A DNA stretch of 64,000 nt from assembly GCF_900142085.1 (NCBI RefSeq), contig NZ_FQZQ01000001.1, positions 62,001-126,000 on the forward strand, read 5' to 3'. The DNA comes from Shimia gijangensis. GTDB taxonomy: Bacteria > Pseudomonadota > Alphaproteobacteria > Rhodobacterales > Rhodobacteraceae. The position numbers were made by a program, and so were the translations under genes. Under the pieces are notes generated by a model. The model was given only the letters and a program-made list of their open reading frames with translations, was not told the origin of the DNA and ran no database searches. Of this stretch, positions 57,736 to 64,000 are shown piece by piece. Numbering within the stretch: position 1 is the stretch's first letter; the number at the start of each line of letters is the position of its first letter.

Positions 57736-58203
57736 ATGCGTGTCCATTACGATGATTTGTCACAATCCATTGCAGCTCTGGCCGAGGGAGAAACCGACAC
57801 TGTTGCCCTGATGGCCACCGTCGCCTGTGAAGTGCATCACGCGGATGACCGCTTTGACTGGACCGGGTTTTACCGTGTTGTCGGTCCGGAATTGATGAAA
57901 ATTGGCCCCTATCAGGGCGGGCACGGGTGTTTGGTGATCCCGTTTTCCCGCGGTGTCTGTGGTGCAGCCGCCCGCAAGGGCGAGGTTCAACTGGTGCCGG
58001 ATGTGGATGCCTTTGCCGATCATATCGCCTGTTCGTCTTCAACCCGATCTGAATTGGTCCTGCCTGTTAAGAATGCGGCAGGGGATCTGTTGGGTGTGTT
58101 CGACATCGATAGCAATCAACTGGACGCTTTTGACTCTCAGGATGCGGGACGCATGGCAGAAATTCTTTCCAGTGTATTCCGCAACGCCGGGCCCGCTTTT
58201 TAG
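57736..58203 (+). CDS. msrC: GAF-domain free methionine-(R)-sulfoxide reductase
   Basis: 155 residues, a single GAF domain. IGPYQGGHGCLVIPFSRGVCGAAARKGEVQLVPDVDAFADHIACSSSTRSELVLPV has the three conserved Cys of fRMsr (GHGC, GVCG and HIAC), and GVFDIDSNQLDAF closes the fold. Reduces free Met-R-sulfoxide using thioredoxin. GGGAG precedes the ATG. Upstream of the HTH-cupin regulator. Confidence 0.9.
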   Translation: MRVHYDDLSQSIAALAEGETDTVALMATVACEVHHADDRFDWTGFYRVVGPELMKIGPYQGGHGCLVIPFSRGVCGAAARKGEVQLVPDVDAFADHIACSSSTRSELVLPVKNAAGDLLGVFDIDSNQLDAFDSQDAGRMAEILSSVFRNAGPAF

Positions 58204-58287
58204 AGGGCATTTCCGCTTCGGGCTGATGGCGCTCACCCCCCAGAGAGTTTTCCAAAGGACAAGCCGGCAGAATTGCTGCGCTGCGTC

Positions 58288-58312
58288 GTGAAAAAATGCT
58301 TGGAATTTTCAC
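58288..58312. promoter_or_regulatory. Putative operator 1 (GTGAAAA-N11-TTTTCAC)
   Basis: Perfect 7-bp inverted repeat: GTGAAAA at 58288-58294 and TTTTCAC at 58306-58312, 11-nt spacer, 25 bp in all. It lies in the 150-bp gap upstream of the HTH-cupin regulator gene and has the same architecture as operator 2. Confidence 0.7.
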
Positions 58313-58326
58313 AAAAGTGACGCAAC

Positions 58327-58351
58327 GTGAAAATCTGATAAGTTTTTTCAC
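58327..58351. promoter_or_regulatory. Putative operator 2 (GTGAAAA-N11-TTTTCAC)
   Basis: GTGAAAA at 58327-58333 and TTTTCAC at 58345-58351, again 11 nt apart. Centre-to-centre distance to operator 1 is 39 bp, close to four helical turns, so both sites lie on nearly the same DNA face. The site ends 28 bp before ATG 58379 and could cover a -10 element (TGATAAG). Confidence 0.7.
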
Positions 58352-58378
58352 GAAGTGAGTCGGCGTGTGCTGCACCAA

Positions 58379-58939
58379 ATGCCATCTGATCTGGGAACGC
58401 TCGGCGCGGATATGCGGGCTTTGCGCAAATCGCGCGGGCTGACGCTGACCGATATGGCCGAACGTCTGGGGCGCTCGGTTGGCTGGCTCAGCCAGGTTGA
58501 GCGCGACAAATCTGAACCGTCGATATCTGACCTTCGCCAGATTGCCGAAGTCCTGGGCGTGCCGATGTCGATGCTGTTTGGCCACTTCAACGCACCTGCC
58601 GAAGAACAAGGCTATGTGGTGCGCTCGGGCGCGCGCCGTCCAATGGGCTCTGGCACCGAAGGGTTGATCGAAGAACTGCTGTCACCGGATCTGACCGATG
58701 ACTTTGAAATGGTGCATTCCACCTTTCAGCCCAAGTCTGCCATGCAGGTGCCCGCCCAACGTCCAACCCAAGAAGTCGGCTATGTCATGTCTGGCAAGCT
58801 GGACCTGACACTTGGCGAGCGCAGTTTTACCGTGGGCGCAGGCGACAGTTTCCGTTTTCGCGGTGAGTTGTACCAATGGGCCAACCCCTATGATGAACCC
58901 TGTGTTGCGATCTGGGTGATCGCACCGCCGGTCTATTAG
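58379..58939 (+). CDS. XRE-family regulator with C-terminal cupin domain
   Basis: 186 residues. The N-terminal HTH (LGADMRALRKSRGLTLTDMAERLGRSVGWLSQVERDKSEPSISDL) is joined to a RmlC-type cupin (QEVGYVMSGKLDLTLGERSFTVGAGDSFRF and a C-terminal QWANPYDEPC). The PuuR-like family usually senses a small metabolite in the cupin and represses neighbouring genes. ATG 58379 is used; GTG 58355 would start 4 bp from operator 2, and neither has a clear Shine-Dalgarno. Followed at short spacing by the GFA and dehydrogenase genes, which it probably controls. Confidence 0.88.
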   Translation: MPSDLGTLGADMRALRKSRGLTLTDMAERLGRSVGWLSQVERDKSEPSISDLRQIAEVLGVPMSMLFGHFNAPAEEQGYVVRSGARRPMGSGTEGLIEELLSPDLTDDFEMVHSTFQPKSAMQVPAQRPTQEVGYVMSGKLDLTLGERSFTVGAGDSFRFRGELYQWANPYDEPCVAIWVIAPPVY

Positions 58940-58949
58940 GGGGCCGGGT

Positions 58950-59321
58950 ATGCTGTCAGGAAGCTGCCTGTGTGGGGACATTCGGTTTGAGGCGTCTGGC
59001 ATGCCTCAGGGGCCGTCGATGTGTCATTGCGGCCAATGTCGCAAACAATCCGGAGGCGTATGGTCTTCGGCCTATGTGCCCGAATCTGACCTTCAGATCA
59101 TCGGCCCTGTGAATTGGTTCGCCTCCAGCGACACTGCCAAACGCGGGTCCTGCCCGCGTTGCGGATCGTTCTTGTTCTGGAAGGCCAATGACGAGAACAC
59201 GATCAGCTTTGCATTGGGGGCGATTGACGGCCCCACCGGGCTGACCTTGGACAAGCACATCTTTGTCTCAGACAAGGGTGATTACTATGACATCGCGGAC
59301 GGCGTGCCGCAAAAAGACTGA
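58950..59321 (+). CDS. GFA-family zinc protein (possible formaldehyde handling)
   Basis: 123 residues. Zinc-ligand pattern GSCLCGDIRF, MCHCGQCRKQSG and RGSCPRCGSFLFW is complete. It sits 10 bp after the HTH-cupin gene and 12 bp before a dimethylglycine/sarcosine dehydrogenase-like gene whose reaction can yield formaldehyde. A role in capturing it with glutathione is plausible but inferred. More compact than the GFA protein at 13027. Confidence 0.87.
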   Translation: MLSGSCLCGDIRFEASGMPQGPSMCHCGQCRKQSGGVWSSAYVPESDLQIIGPVNWFASSDTAKRGSCPRCGSFLFWKANDENTISFALGAIDGPTGLTLDKHIFVSDKGDYYDIADGVPQKD

Positions 59322-59333
59322 GTAGGAGAGACC

Positions 59334-61784
59334 ATGTCTGATTTTCCAACCAAGGCCCGAGTGGTCATCATCGGCGGCGGCGTTGTTGGCGCCTCAACGC
59401 TTTACCACCTTGGCAAAAAAGGCTGGACCGATTGTGTGCTTCTGGAAAAGAACGAGCTGACAGCTGGCTCTACATGGCATGCTGCAGGCAACGTGCCGAC
59501 CTTCTCGACCAGCTGGGGCATTATGAACATGCAGCGCTATTCGACCGAGCTGTATGACGGGTTGGCCGAAGAAGTCGACTATCCGATGAACTATCACCAG
59601 ACCGGGTCGATCCGTCTGGCGCATTCCAAAGAGCGGATGCAGGAATTTGAGCGCGCCGCATCCATGGGTCGCTATCAGGGCATCGAGATGGAGATGTGGA
59701 CACCGGAGCAAACCAAAGAGCGTTATCCGTTCCTTGAAACCCATGACCTCGAAGGCGTTCTATGGGACCCATCTGATGGTGATATCGATCCTGCACAGCT
59801 CACTCAGGCGCTGGCCAAAGGTGCCCGTGACATGGGCCAAAAGATCATGCGTTTCTGCCCGGCCACTGGCGTCACCCAGAAAGAAGACGACACATGGATC
59901 GTGCACACCGACAAGGGTGATATCGAGTGTGATTACGTCGTAAATGCTGCGGGCTATTACGCACAACGTGTCGGTGAATGGTTCCTGCCTTATGGCGGAC
60001 GCACCGTGCCCATGATGGTGATGGAACACCAGTATCTTTTGACCGAGCAGATCCCCGAGATTGAAGCACATACCAAGGAAACTGGTAAAAAACTGCCGCT
60101 GATCCGCGACGTGGATGTGTCCTATTACCTGCGGCAGGAAAAGAACGGCTATAACCTCGGCCCCTATGAGCCAAACTGCAAGGCCCATTGGGTCGAAGAC
60201 AATGACAAGATGCCCGAGGACTTCAGCTTCCAGCTCTGGCAGGAAGACCTGGATCGGATCGAAGACATTGTGGTCGACGCCATGGCGCGTGTGCCGTTGA
60301 TGGAATCTTCGGGTGTCTCCAGCGTCATCAACGGCCCCATTCCATACGCCCCCGACGGGTTGCCGCTGATCGGCCCCATGCCCGGCGTCAAAAACGCCTT
60401 TGAGGCCTGCGTCTTTACCTTTGGCATCGCACAGGGCGGTGGCGCGGGCAAAGTCATGGCGGAATGGATTGTCGATGGCAGCACCGAATGGGACATGTGG
60501 GCGGTCGATCCGCGCCGCTACACCGACTACACCGATCAGGACTATTGCAACAAGAAAGGCATGGAAGTTTACGGCAACGAATATGCCATGCACTTCCCGG
60601 CCCACGAATGGCCCGCCGCACGCGACAAGAAACTGTCGCCAGTACATGACAAAATCAAAGCGCTGGGCGGCGTCATGGGTGCCTACAACGGCTGGGAACG
60701 CGCCAACTGGTTTGCCAAAGATGGTGATGACACATCCGAGGAAGGCACCCACACATGGGGCCGTCAGGGTCCGTGGACAGATCGCATCAAAGAAGAATGC
60801 GAAGCCGTGCGCGATGGCGTTGGCGTTCTGGATCTGCCGGGTTTCTCGCGCTTTATGCTGCAGGGCGAAGGTGCTGCAGAGGCGCTGCGCGGTCTGGTCA
60901 CCGGTGGCCTGCCCAAAGTGGGACGCATCAATCTGGTGTATATCGCGGATACCCGTGGCCGCATCCTGACCGAGATGTCCTGCATGCGTCTGGATGAGGA
61001 TGAGTTTGTGATGATCACGGCAGCAACTGCACAGTGGCATGACCGCGATATCCTTGTGAACGCGATGCCGGCTGGCGTGACCGTCAAAGACATCACCACC
61101 ACCCGTGGCACGCTGATCGTCACCGGGCCCAAGGCGCGCGATCTGCTGGCGGGTCTCTCGGATGATGCCGACCTCTCCACCGGCTGGCTGACCCATCAGG
61201 CCGCCACCGTTGCGGGCCAGCCGGCCCATCTGATCCGTGTGTCCTTTGCCGGTGAGCTGGGCTGGGAAGTGCACGCCCTGAATGCTGACATGCCTGCGAT
61301 CTACGACGCGGTGCTGGATGCAGGTGCTAAACCGTTTGGCATGTATGCACTGAACTCTCTGCGTCTGGAAAAAGGTTACCGCGCGTGGAAAGGCGATCTG
61401 TCGACAGACTATTCGCTGCTCGAAGCGGGCCTGGGCCGTTTTGTCAAACTCGACAAACCTCAGGACTTCCCGGGCAAGGCTGCCATTCAGGCCGAAAAAC
61501 AGCAAGGCGTGAAGAAATCCTTCGTCACCCTGATTGTTGAGGCCGGTGATGCGGACGCGCCTTACATGTCCTGCATCTGGAAAGATGGTGAAATCATTGG
61601 TGAGACCACCTCGGGTGGCTGGGGCTACCGTGTCAACGCGTCCATCGCGCTGGGTATGGTCAAAGCCGAACATGCGGTTCCGGGCACTGAGCTGGAGGTT
61701 GAAATCTACGGCGAGAAATGTCGCGCCGTGGTTCAGGAAGATCAACCGATCTGGGATCCGGCCAACGAAAGACTGCGCGCATGA
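59334..61784 (+). CDS. Dimethylglycine/sarcosine dehydrogenase-like FAD enzyme fused to GcvT
   Basis: 816 residues. N-terminal FAD domain VVIIGGGVVGASTLYHLGKKGW and TAGSTWHAAG; the His matches the covalent-flavin His of dimethylglycine dehydrogenase. From about residue 420 the aminomethyltransferase (GcvT) part follows, with FSRFMLQGEGAAEALRGL, SFAGELGWEVH and LRLEKGYRAWKGDLS. It oxidatively demethylates an N-methylated glycine and passes the one-carbon unit to tetrahydrofolate. GGAGAG lies before the ATG. ATGA-coupled to the homocysteine methyltransferase. Confidence 0.92.
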   Translation: MSDFPTKARVVIIGGGVVGASTLYHLGKKGWTDCVLLEKNELTAGSTWHAAGNVPTFSTSWGIMNMQRYSTELYDGLAEEVDYPMNYHQTGSIRLAHSKERMQEFERAASMGRYQGIEMEMWTPEQTKERYPFLETHDLEGVLWDPSDGDIDPAQLTQALAKGARDMGQKIMRFCPATGVTQKEDDTWIVHTDKGDIECDYVVNAAGYYAQRVGEWFLPYGGRTVPMMVMEHQYLLTEQIPEIEAHTKETGKKLPLIRDVDVSYYLRQEKNGYNLGPYEPNCKAHWVEDNDKMPEDFSFQLWQEDLDRIEDIVVDAMARVPLMESSGVSSVINGPIPYAPDGLPLIGPMPGVKNAFEACVFTFGIAQGGGAGKVMAEWIVDGSTEWDMWAVDPRRYTDYTDQDYCNKKGMEVYGNEYAMHFPAHEWPAARDKKLSPVHDKIKALGGVMGAYNGWERANWFAKDGDDTSEEGTHTWGRQGPWTDRIKEECEAVRDGVGVLDLPGFSRFMLQGEGAAEALRGLVTGGLPKVGRINLVYIADTRGRILTEMSCMRLDEDEFVMITAATAQWHDRDILVNAMPAGVTVKDITTTRGTLIVTGPKARDLLAGLSDDADLSTGWLTHQAATVAGQPAHLIRVSFAGELGWEVHALNADMPAIYDAVLDAGAKPFGMYALNSLRLEKGYRAWKGDLSTDYSLLEAGLGRFVKLDKPQDFPGKAAIQAEKQQGVKKSFVTLIVEAGDADAPYMSCIWKDGEIIGETTSGGWGYRVNASIALGMVKAEHAVPGTELEVEIYGEKCRAVVQEDQPIWDPANERLRA

Positions 61785-62677
61785 CCTCGGTCATCCTCAA
61801 AGATGGTGGCACCGGACAGGAGTTAATCAAGCGTTCCTCGATGCCGCCACATCCTCTCTGGTCTGCCAAGGTTATGATGGAAGAACCAGAGGTGGTGCAG
61901 GGTGTGCACGAAGATTTCATCCGTGCCGGTGCGCGGATGATTACCCTGAACAATTACTCGGCCACGCCCGAACGTCTGGCACGTGAAGGCGTGCCGGAAT
62001 TGTTCCTGACCCTTCAAAAACAGGCCATTGCGTTGGTTCAGGCTGCACGTGAGGCCACAGGTGTTGACACGGTCCGCATTGCCGGGTGTCTGCCGCCGTT
62101 ACATGGATCCTATCGCCCGGACATGGCGCGCAGCCACGACGATTTGCTGCCGGCCTATCGCGAAATTGCGGCACCGCAGGTTGATGCCTGCGATGTATTC
62201 CTTTGCGAGACATTGTCTTCGGTGGCTGAGGTCACCGCGGCAGCGCAGGCCGGGGTTGAAACCGGCGTGCCAACATGGGTGTCGATGACCTTGAACGATG
62301 ACGACAGCGGCACTCTGCGATCGGGTGAAACGCTCGAGGCCGCGTTGGATGCGCTCGACGGGATGGGGCACACAGGGATAATGCTGAATTGTTCCAAGCC
62401 CGAGGTGGTTGACGCCAATCTTGGCGCATTGTTGGCGCGTAACAAACCTGTCGGTGCTTACGCCAACGGTTTCACGGGCATTGATGCGCTTGAAATCGGT
62501 GGCACGGTTTCAGAATTGAAGGCCCGTCAGGATTTGACGCCCGAAGCCTATGCTGAGTTCGCGATGGGTTGGGTCAAAATGGGTGCGACGTTTACGGGGG
62601 GATGTTGTGAAGTTGGGCCCGCCCACATCGCAGCCCTCGCAGAGCGTCTGATTGCAGATGGCTACAAGGTGATTTGA
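61781..62677 (+). CDS. Homocysteine S-methyltransferase family (betaine-homocysteine methyltransferase-like)
   Basis: 298 residues. Begins LKDGGTGQELIKRSS. Zinc-binding Cys occur in IMLNCSKPEVV and the C-terminal pair GGCCEVGPAHIAAL; WVSMTLNDDD is also typical. Transfers a methyl group to homocysteine, making methionine; donors in the family are betaine, S-methylmethionine or dimethylsulfonium compounds. ATG 61781 overlaps the preceding stop (ATGA), favouring a donor related to glycine betaine. The open frame extends upstream inside the dehydrogenase gene and should be ignored. Confidence 0.9.
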   Translation: MTSVILKDGGTGQELIKRSSMPPHPLWSAKVMMEEPEVVQGVHEDFIRAGARMITLNNYSATPERLAREGVPELFLTLQKQAIALVQAAREATGVDTVRIAGCLPPLHGSYRPDMARSHDDLLPAYREIAAPQVDACDVFLCETLSSVAEVTAAAQAGVETGVPTWVSMTLNDDDSGTLRSGETLEAALDALDGMGHTGIMLNCSKPEVVDANLGALLARNKPVGAYANGFTGIDALEIGGTVSELKARQDLTPEAYAEFAMGWVKMGATFTGGCCEVGPAHIAALAERLIADGYKVI

Positions 62678-62678
62678 T

Positions 62679-63665
62679 ATGACAGCCGGAGTTCGCCAGA
62701 AAGAGTTTGTAAACGTCAGCAAGGTCTGGCGAATTGACATATTGCTGGCGGACGATTTTGTCCTGACAGAGTTGGCAGGCATTGTGGATGTCCTGATGAT
62801 CGCAAACCGCGTCAGCGTCAGCCCGGTGTTCGAATGCACCTATCGGTCTCTGCGGGGTGGCATCGTGCGGACCCGTACCGGTGTTCTTGTTGAAACCGAG
62901 TGTTTGCCCGAAAAACCGACGGCAGATTACCTGTTTGTGGTTGGTAATTCCAATCCAGACAATCCGGCGTTGTCGGTCGGCAGTACTGTCAAATCCTATA
63001 CCTATCGCAATGCTCAGGTGTTCCTGCTGGCCGAGGCCGCCAGCCGCTATATCAGCGAACATGGTGACCGCCATCAGGCCTTGACCACGCATTGGGAAAA
63101 CAGTGCTTTGTTGCGCGAACGCATTGGATTCTTTGATGCCGGGTCTTCGCTGGCTGTGGAAGACGGTCGCGTCGTAACCTGCGCGGGCATGGAGGCCACG
63201 CTGGACGTCACGCTCAATCTGATTGGGCGGCATGTTTCGGCGGCGACCAAGATGACAGTGGCGGATATCATGCTGCATGAACGTATTCGCGATTTTTCGA
63301 CCCAACAACCGTTTGGCGGGGCCAAATCCACCAGCACCGGTGACAACGAACTGGATCAATGCATCGAATTGATGAGCGCCAACATCGAAGAGCCTCTGCC
63401 GATCAATGATCTGGTGCGCCTTCTCGAGATTTCGAACCGCTCTCTGGAACGCAAATTCCGCACCTATCTGAACACAACGCCCAACACGTTCTACCGCGAA
63501 CTTCGGCTGGCCAGAGCAAACAACCTCTTGCTGAACACAACCCTCAGTGTGCGCGAGGTTGGTTTGGTTTGTGGCTTTGGCAGCGGGTTCAGTGGGCTCT
63601 ATAAAAGTTTCTTTGGGAAAACCCCATTGGTTGTACGAAAAGAGCGCCGCGCGGCGCAAACATAA
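62679..63665 (+). CDS. GlxA-type AraC regulator (DJ-1/PfpI plus AraC HTH), possibly GbdR-like
   Basis: 328 residues. N-terminal class-I-amidotransferase-like (DJ-1/PfpI) domain, residues ~15-195 (RIDILLADDFVLTELAGIVDVLMIANRV), and a C-terminal AraC HTH (LVRLLEISNRSLERKFRTYLNTTPNTFYRELRLARANNLLLN then VREVGLVCGFGSGFSGLYKSFFGKTP). GbdR, the glycine betaine/dimethylglycine activator of Pseudomonas, has this architecture. One base separates it from the methyltransferase gene. It lies just before a second dehydrogenase-GcvT gene. Confidence 0.9.
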   Translation: MTAGVRQKEFVNVSKVWRIDILLADDFVLTELAGIVDVLMIANRVSVSPVFECTYRSLRGGIVRTRTGVLVETECLPEKPTADYLFVVGNSNPDNPALSVGSTVKSYTYRNAQVFLLAEAASRYISEHGDRHQALTTHWENSALLRERIGFFDAGSSLAVEDGRVVTCAGMEATLDVTLNLIGRHVSAATKMTVADIMLHERIRDFSTQQPFGGAKSTSTGDNELDQCIELMSANIEEPLPINDLVRLLEISNRSLERKFRTYLNTTPNTFYRELRLARANNLLLNTTLSVREVGLVCGFGSGFSGLYKSFFGKTPLVVRKERRAAQT

Positions 63666-63769
63666 CAATATAAGCAGGGGGTTTCCCTTTCATTTAGTGA
63701 CGTATTTGGAATGTTTTTTTCGACCCAAACTGACAGAATACGCACGACTCAGGATCGTTGGAGAAAAAA

Positions 63770-64000
63770 ATGGCTGATCTTCCTAACAAGGCCCGCGTGG
63801 TCATTATCGGTGGCGGTATTGTAGGCTGTTCGGTGGCCTATCACCTCGCGAAACTCGGCTGGAAGGATGTGGTTCTTCTGGAACGCAAGCAACTGACCTC
63901 TGGCACGACATGGCATGCTGCTGGCCTGATTGGTCAGCTGCGCGCGACCGCGAATATGACCAAGCTGGCGCGCTATTCTGCCGAATTGTACCTCGGACTG
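63770..64000 (+). CDS. Second dimethylglycine/sarcosine dehydrogenase-like gene (5' part; cut by window edge)
   Basis: 77 codons visible. Starts MADLPNKARVVIIGGGIVG and keeps TSGTTWHAAGLIGQLRATAN, closely parallel to the gene at 59334 (MSDFPTKARVVIIGGGVVG, TAGSTWHAAGNVPTF). TTGGAG lies 7 nt before the ATG. Probably another FAD-GcvT fusion with a different N-methyl substrate. The 104-bp gap from the AraC gene should hold its promoter. Confidence 0.88.
   Translation, partial: MADLPNKARVVIIGGGIVGCSVAYHLAKLGWKDVVLLERKQLTSGTTWHAAGLIGQLRATANMTKLARYSAELYLGL

Noticed and set aside
59760-61745. 661-codon minus-strand open frame opposite the dehydrogenase-GcvT gene
   Set aside because: The plus-strand product has full family motifs; the antisense frame has none, and is long only because of the high-GC third codon positions.

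Overview
The window is chromosomal DNA of an alphaproteobacterium, most likely a marine Rhodobacteraceae (Roseobacter-clade) species. The basis is the protein families and gene neighbourhoods: co-oriented dnaA-dnaN-recF-gyrB, rpsT/enoyl-CoA hydratase/mutM facing ubiE-ubiB, aminotransferase-ftsK-lolA, and paired dimethylglycine/sarcosine dehydrogenase-like genes with GcvT domains. Intergenic GCCTCCGGCGGG elements also fit. Most of the window is ordinary, densely packed housekeeping sequence with many 1-4 bp start/stop overlaps. I saw no prophage, CRISPR array, toxin-antitoxin pair or defence island.

Layout. 0-5 kb: 3' end of a malonyl-CoA synthetase-like gene, a P450 with an altered I-helix, and a coupled aroC-HD hydrolase-AEC transporter operon on the minus strand. 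5-9.5 kb: outer-membrane barrel protein, then a TPP riboswitch controlling thiBPQ. 9.5-12.6 kb: fcl-gmd (GDP-L-fucose), tRNA-Val(UAC) and a MaoC-like dehydratase. 12.6-16.9 kb: an accessory-looking patch with an AT-rich spacer, a GFA protein, nitronate monooxygenase, imine-reductase-like enzyme, a possible IS481-type transposase remnant, a broken D-cysteine desulfhydrase/ACC deaminase pseudogene and a perfect 19-bp palindrome. 16.9-25 kb: gyrB, recF, dnaN, dnaA, rpsT, enoyl-CoA hydratase, all minus strand.

25-35.5 kb: mutM, ubiE-ubiB, dapA, lytic transglycosylase, EamA transporter, and the two MnmC activities split into divergent genes (mnmD and a FAD oxidoreductase). 35.4-45.2 kb: FMN reductase, OmpA lipoprotein, HTH-OGT repair protein, desaturase, nth, PfkB kinase, xth, thioredoxin/TPR protein, Lon-N protein, Trm112, ubiH. 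45.3-55.5 kb: amidase, aminotransferase, ftsK, lolA, a small transglycosylase, AEC transporter, hspQ, rhodanese, Ggt-like enzyme.

55.5-64 kb: a partner-switching pair (STAS antagonist and RsbW-like kinase) in which the STAS gene is out of frame because of a third copy of a 5-bp repeat; a thiolase; a free-methionine-sulfoxide reductase; then a probable methylated-glycine/one-carbon unit. That unit runs: HTH-cupin regulator preceded by two operator-like sites of identical design, GFA protein, dimethylglycine/sarcosine dehydrogenase-GcvT fusion, homocysteine S-methyltransferase, GlxA/GbdR-like AraC regulator, and the start of a second dehydrogenase-GcvT paralogue cut by the window edge.

The most informative second looks are the twin GTGAAAA-N11-TTTTCAC sites, the pentanucleotide frameshift in the STAS gene, the decayed accessory patch, and the P450 without its usual acid-alcohol pair. 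All functions are read from sequence motifs and remembered family knowledge; no searches were run.
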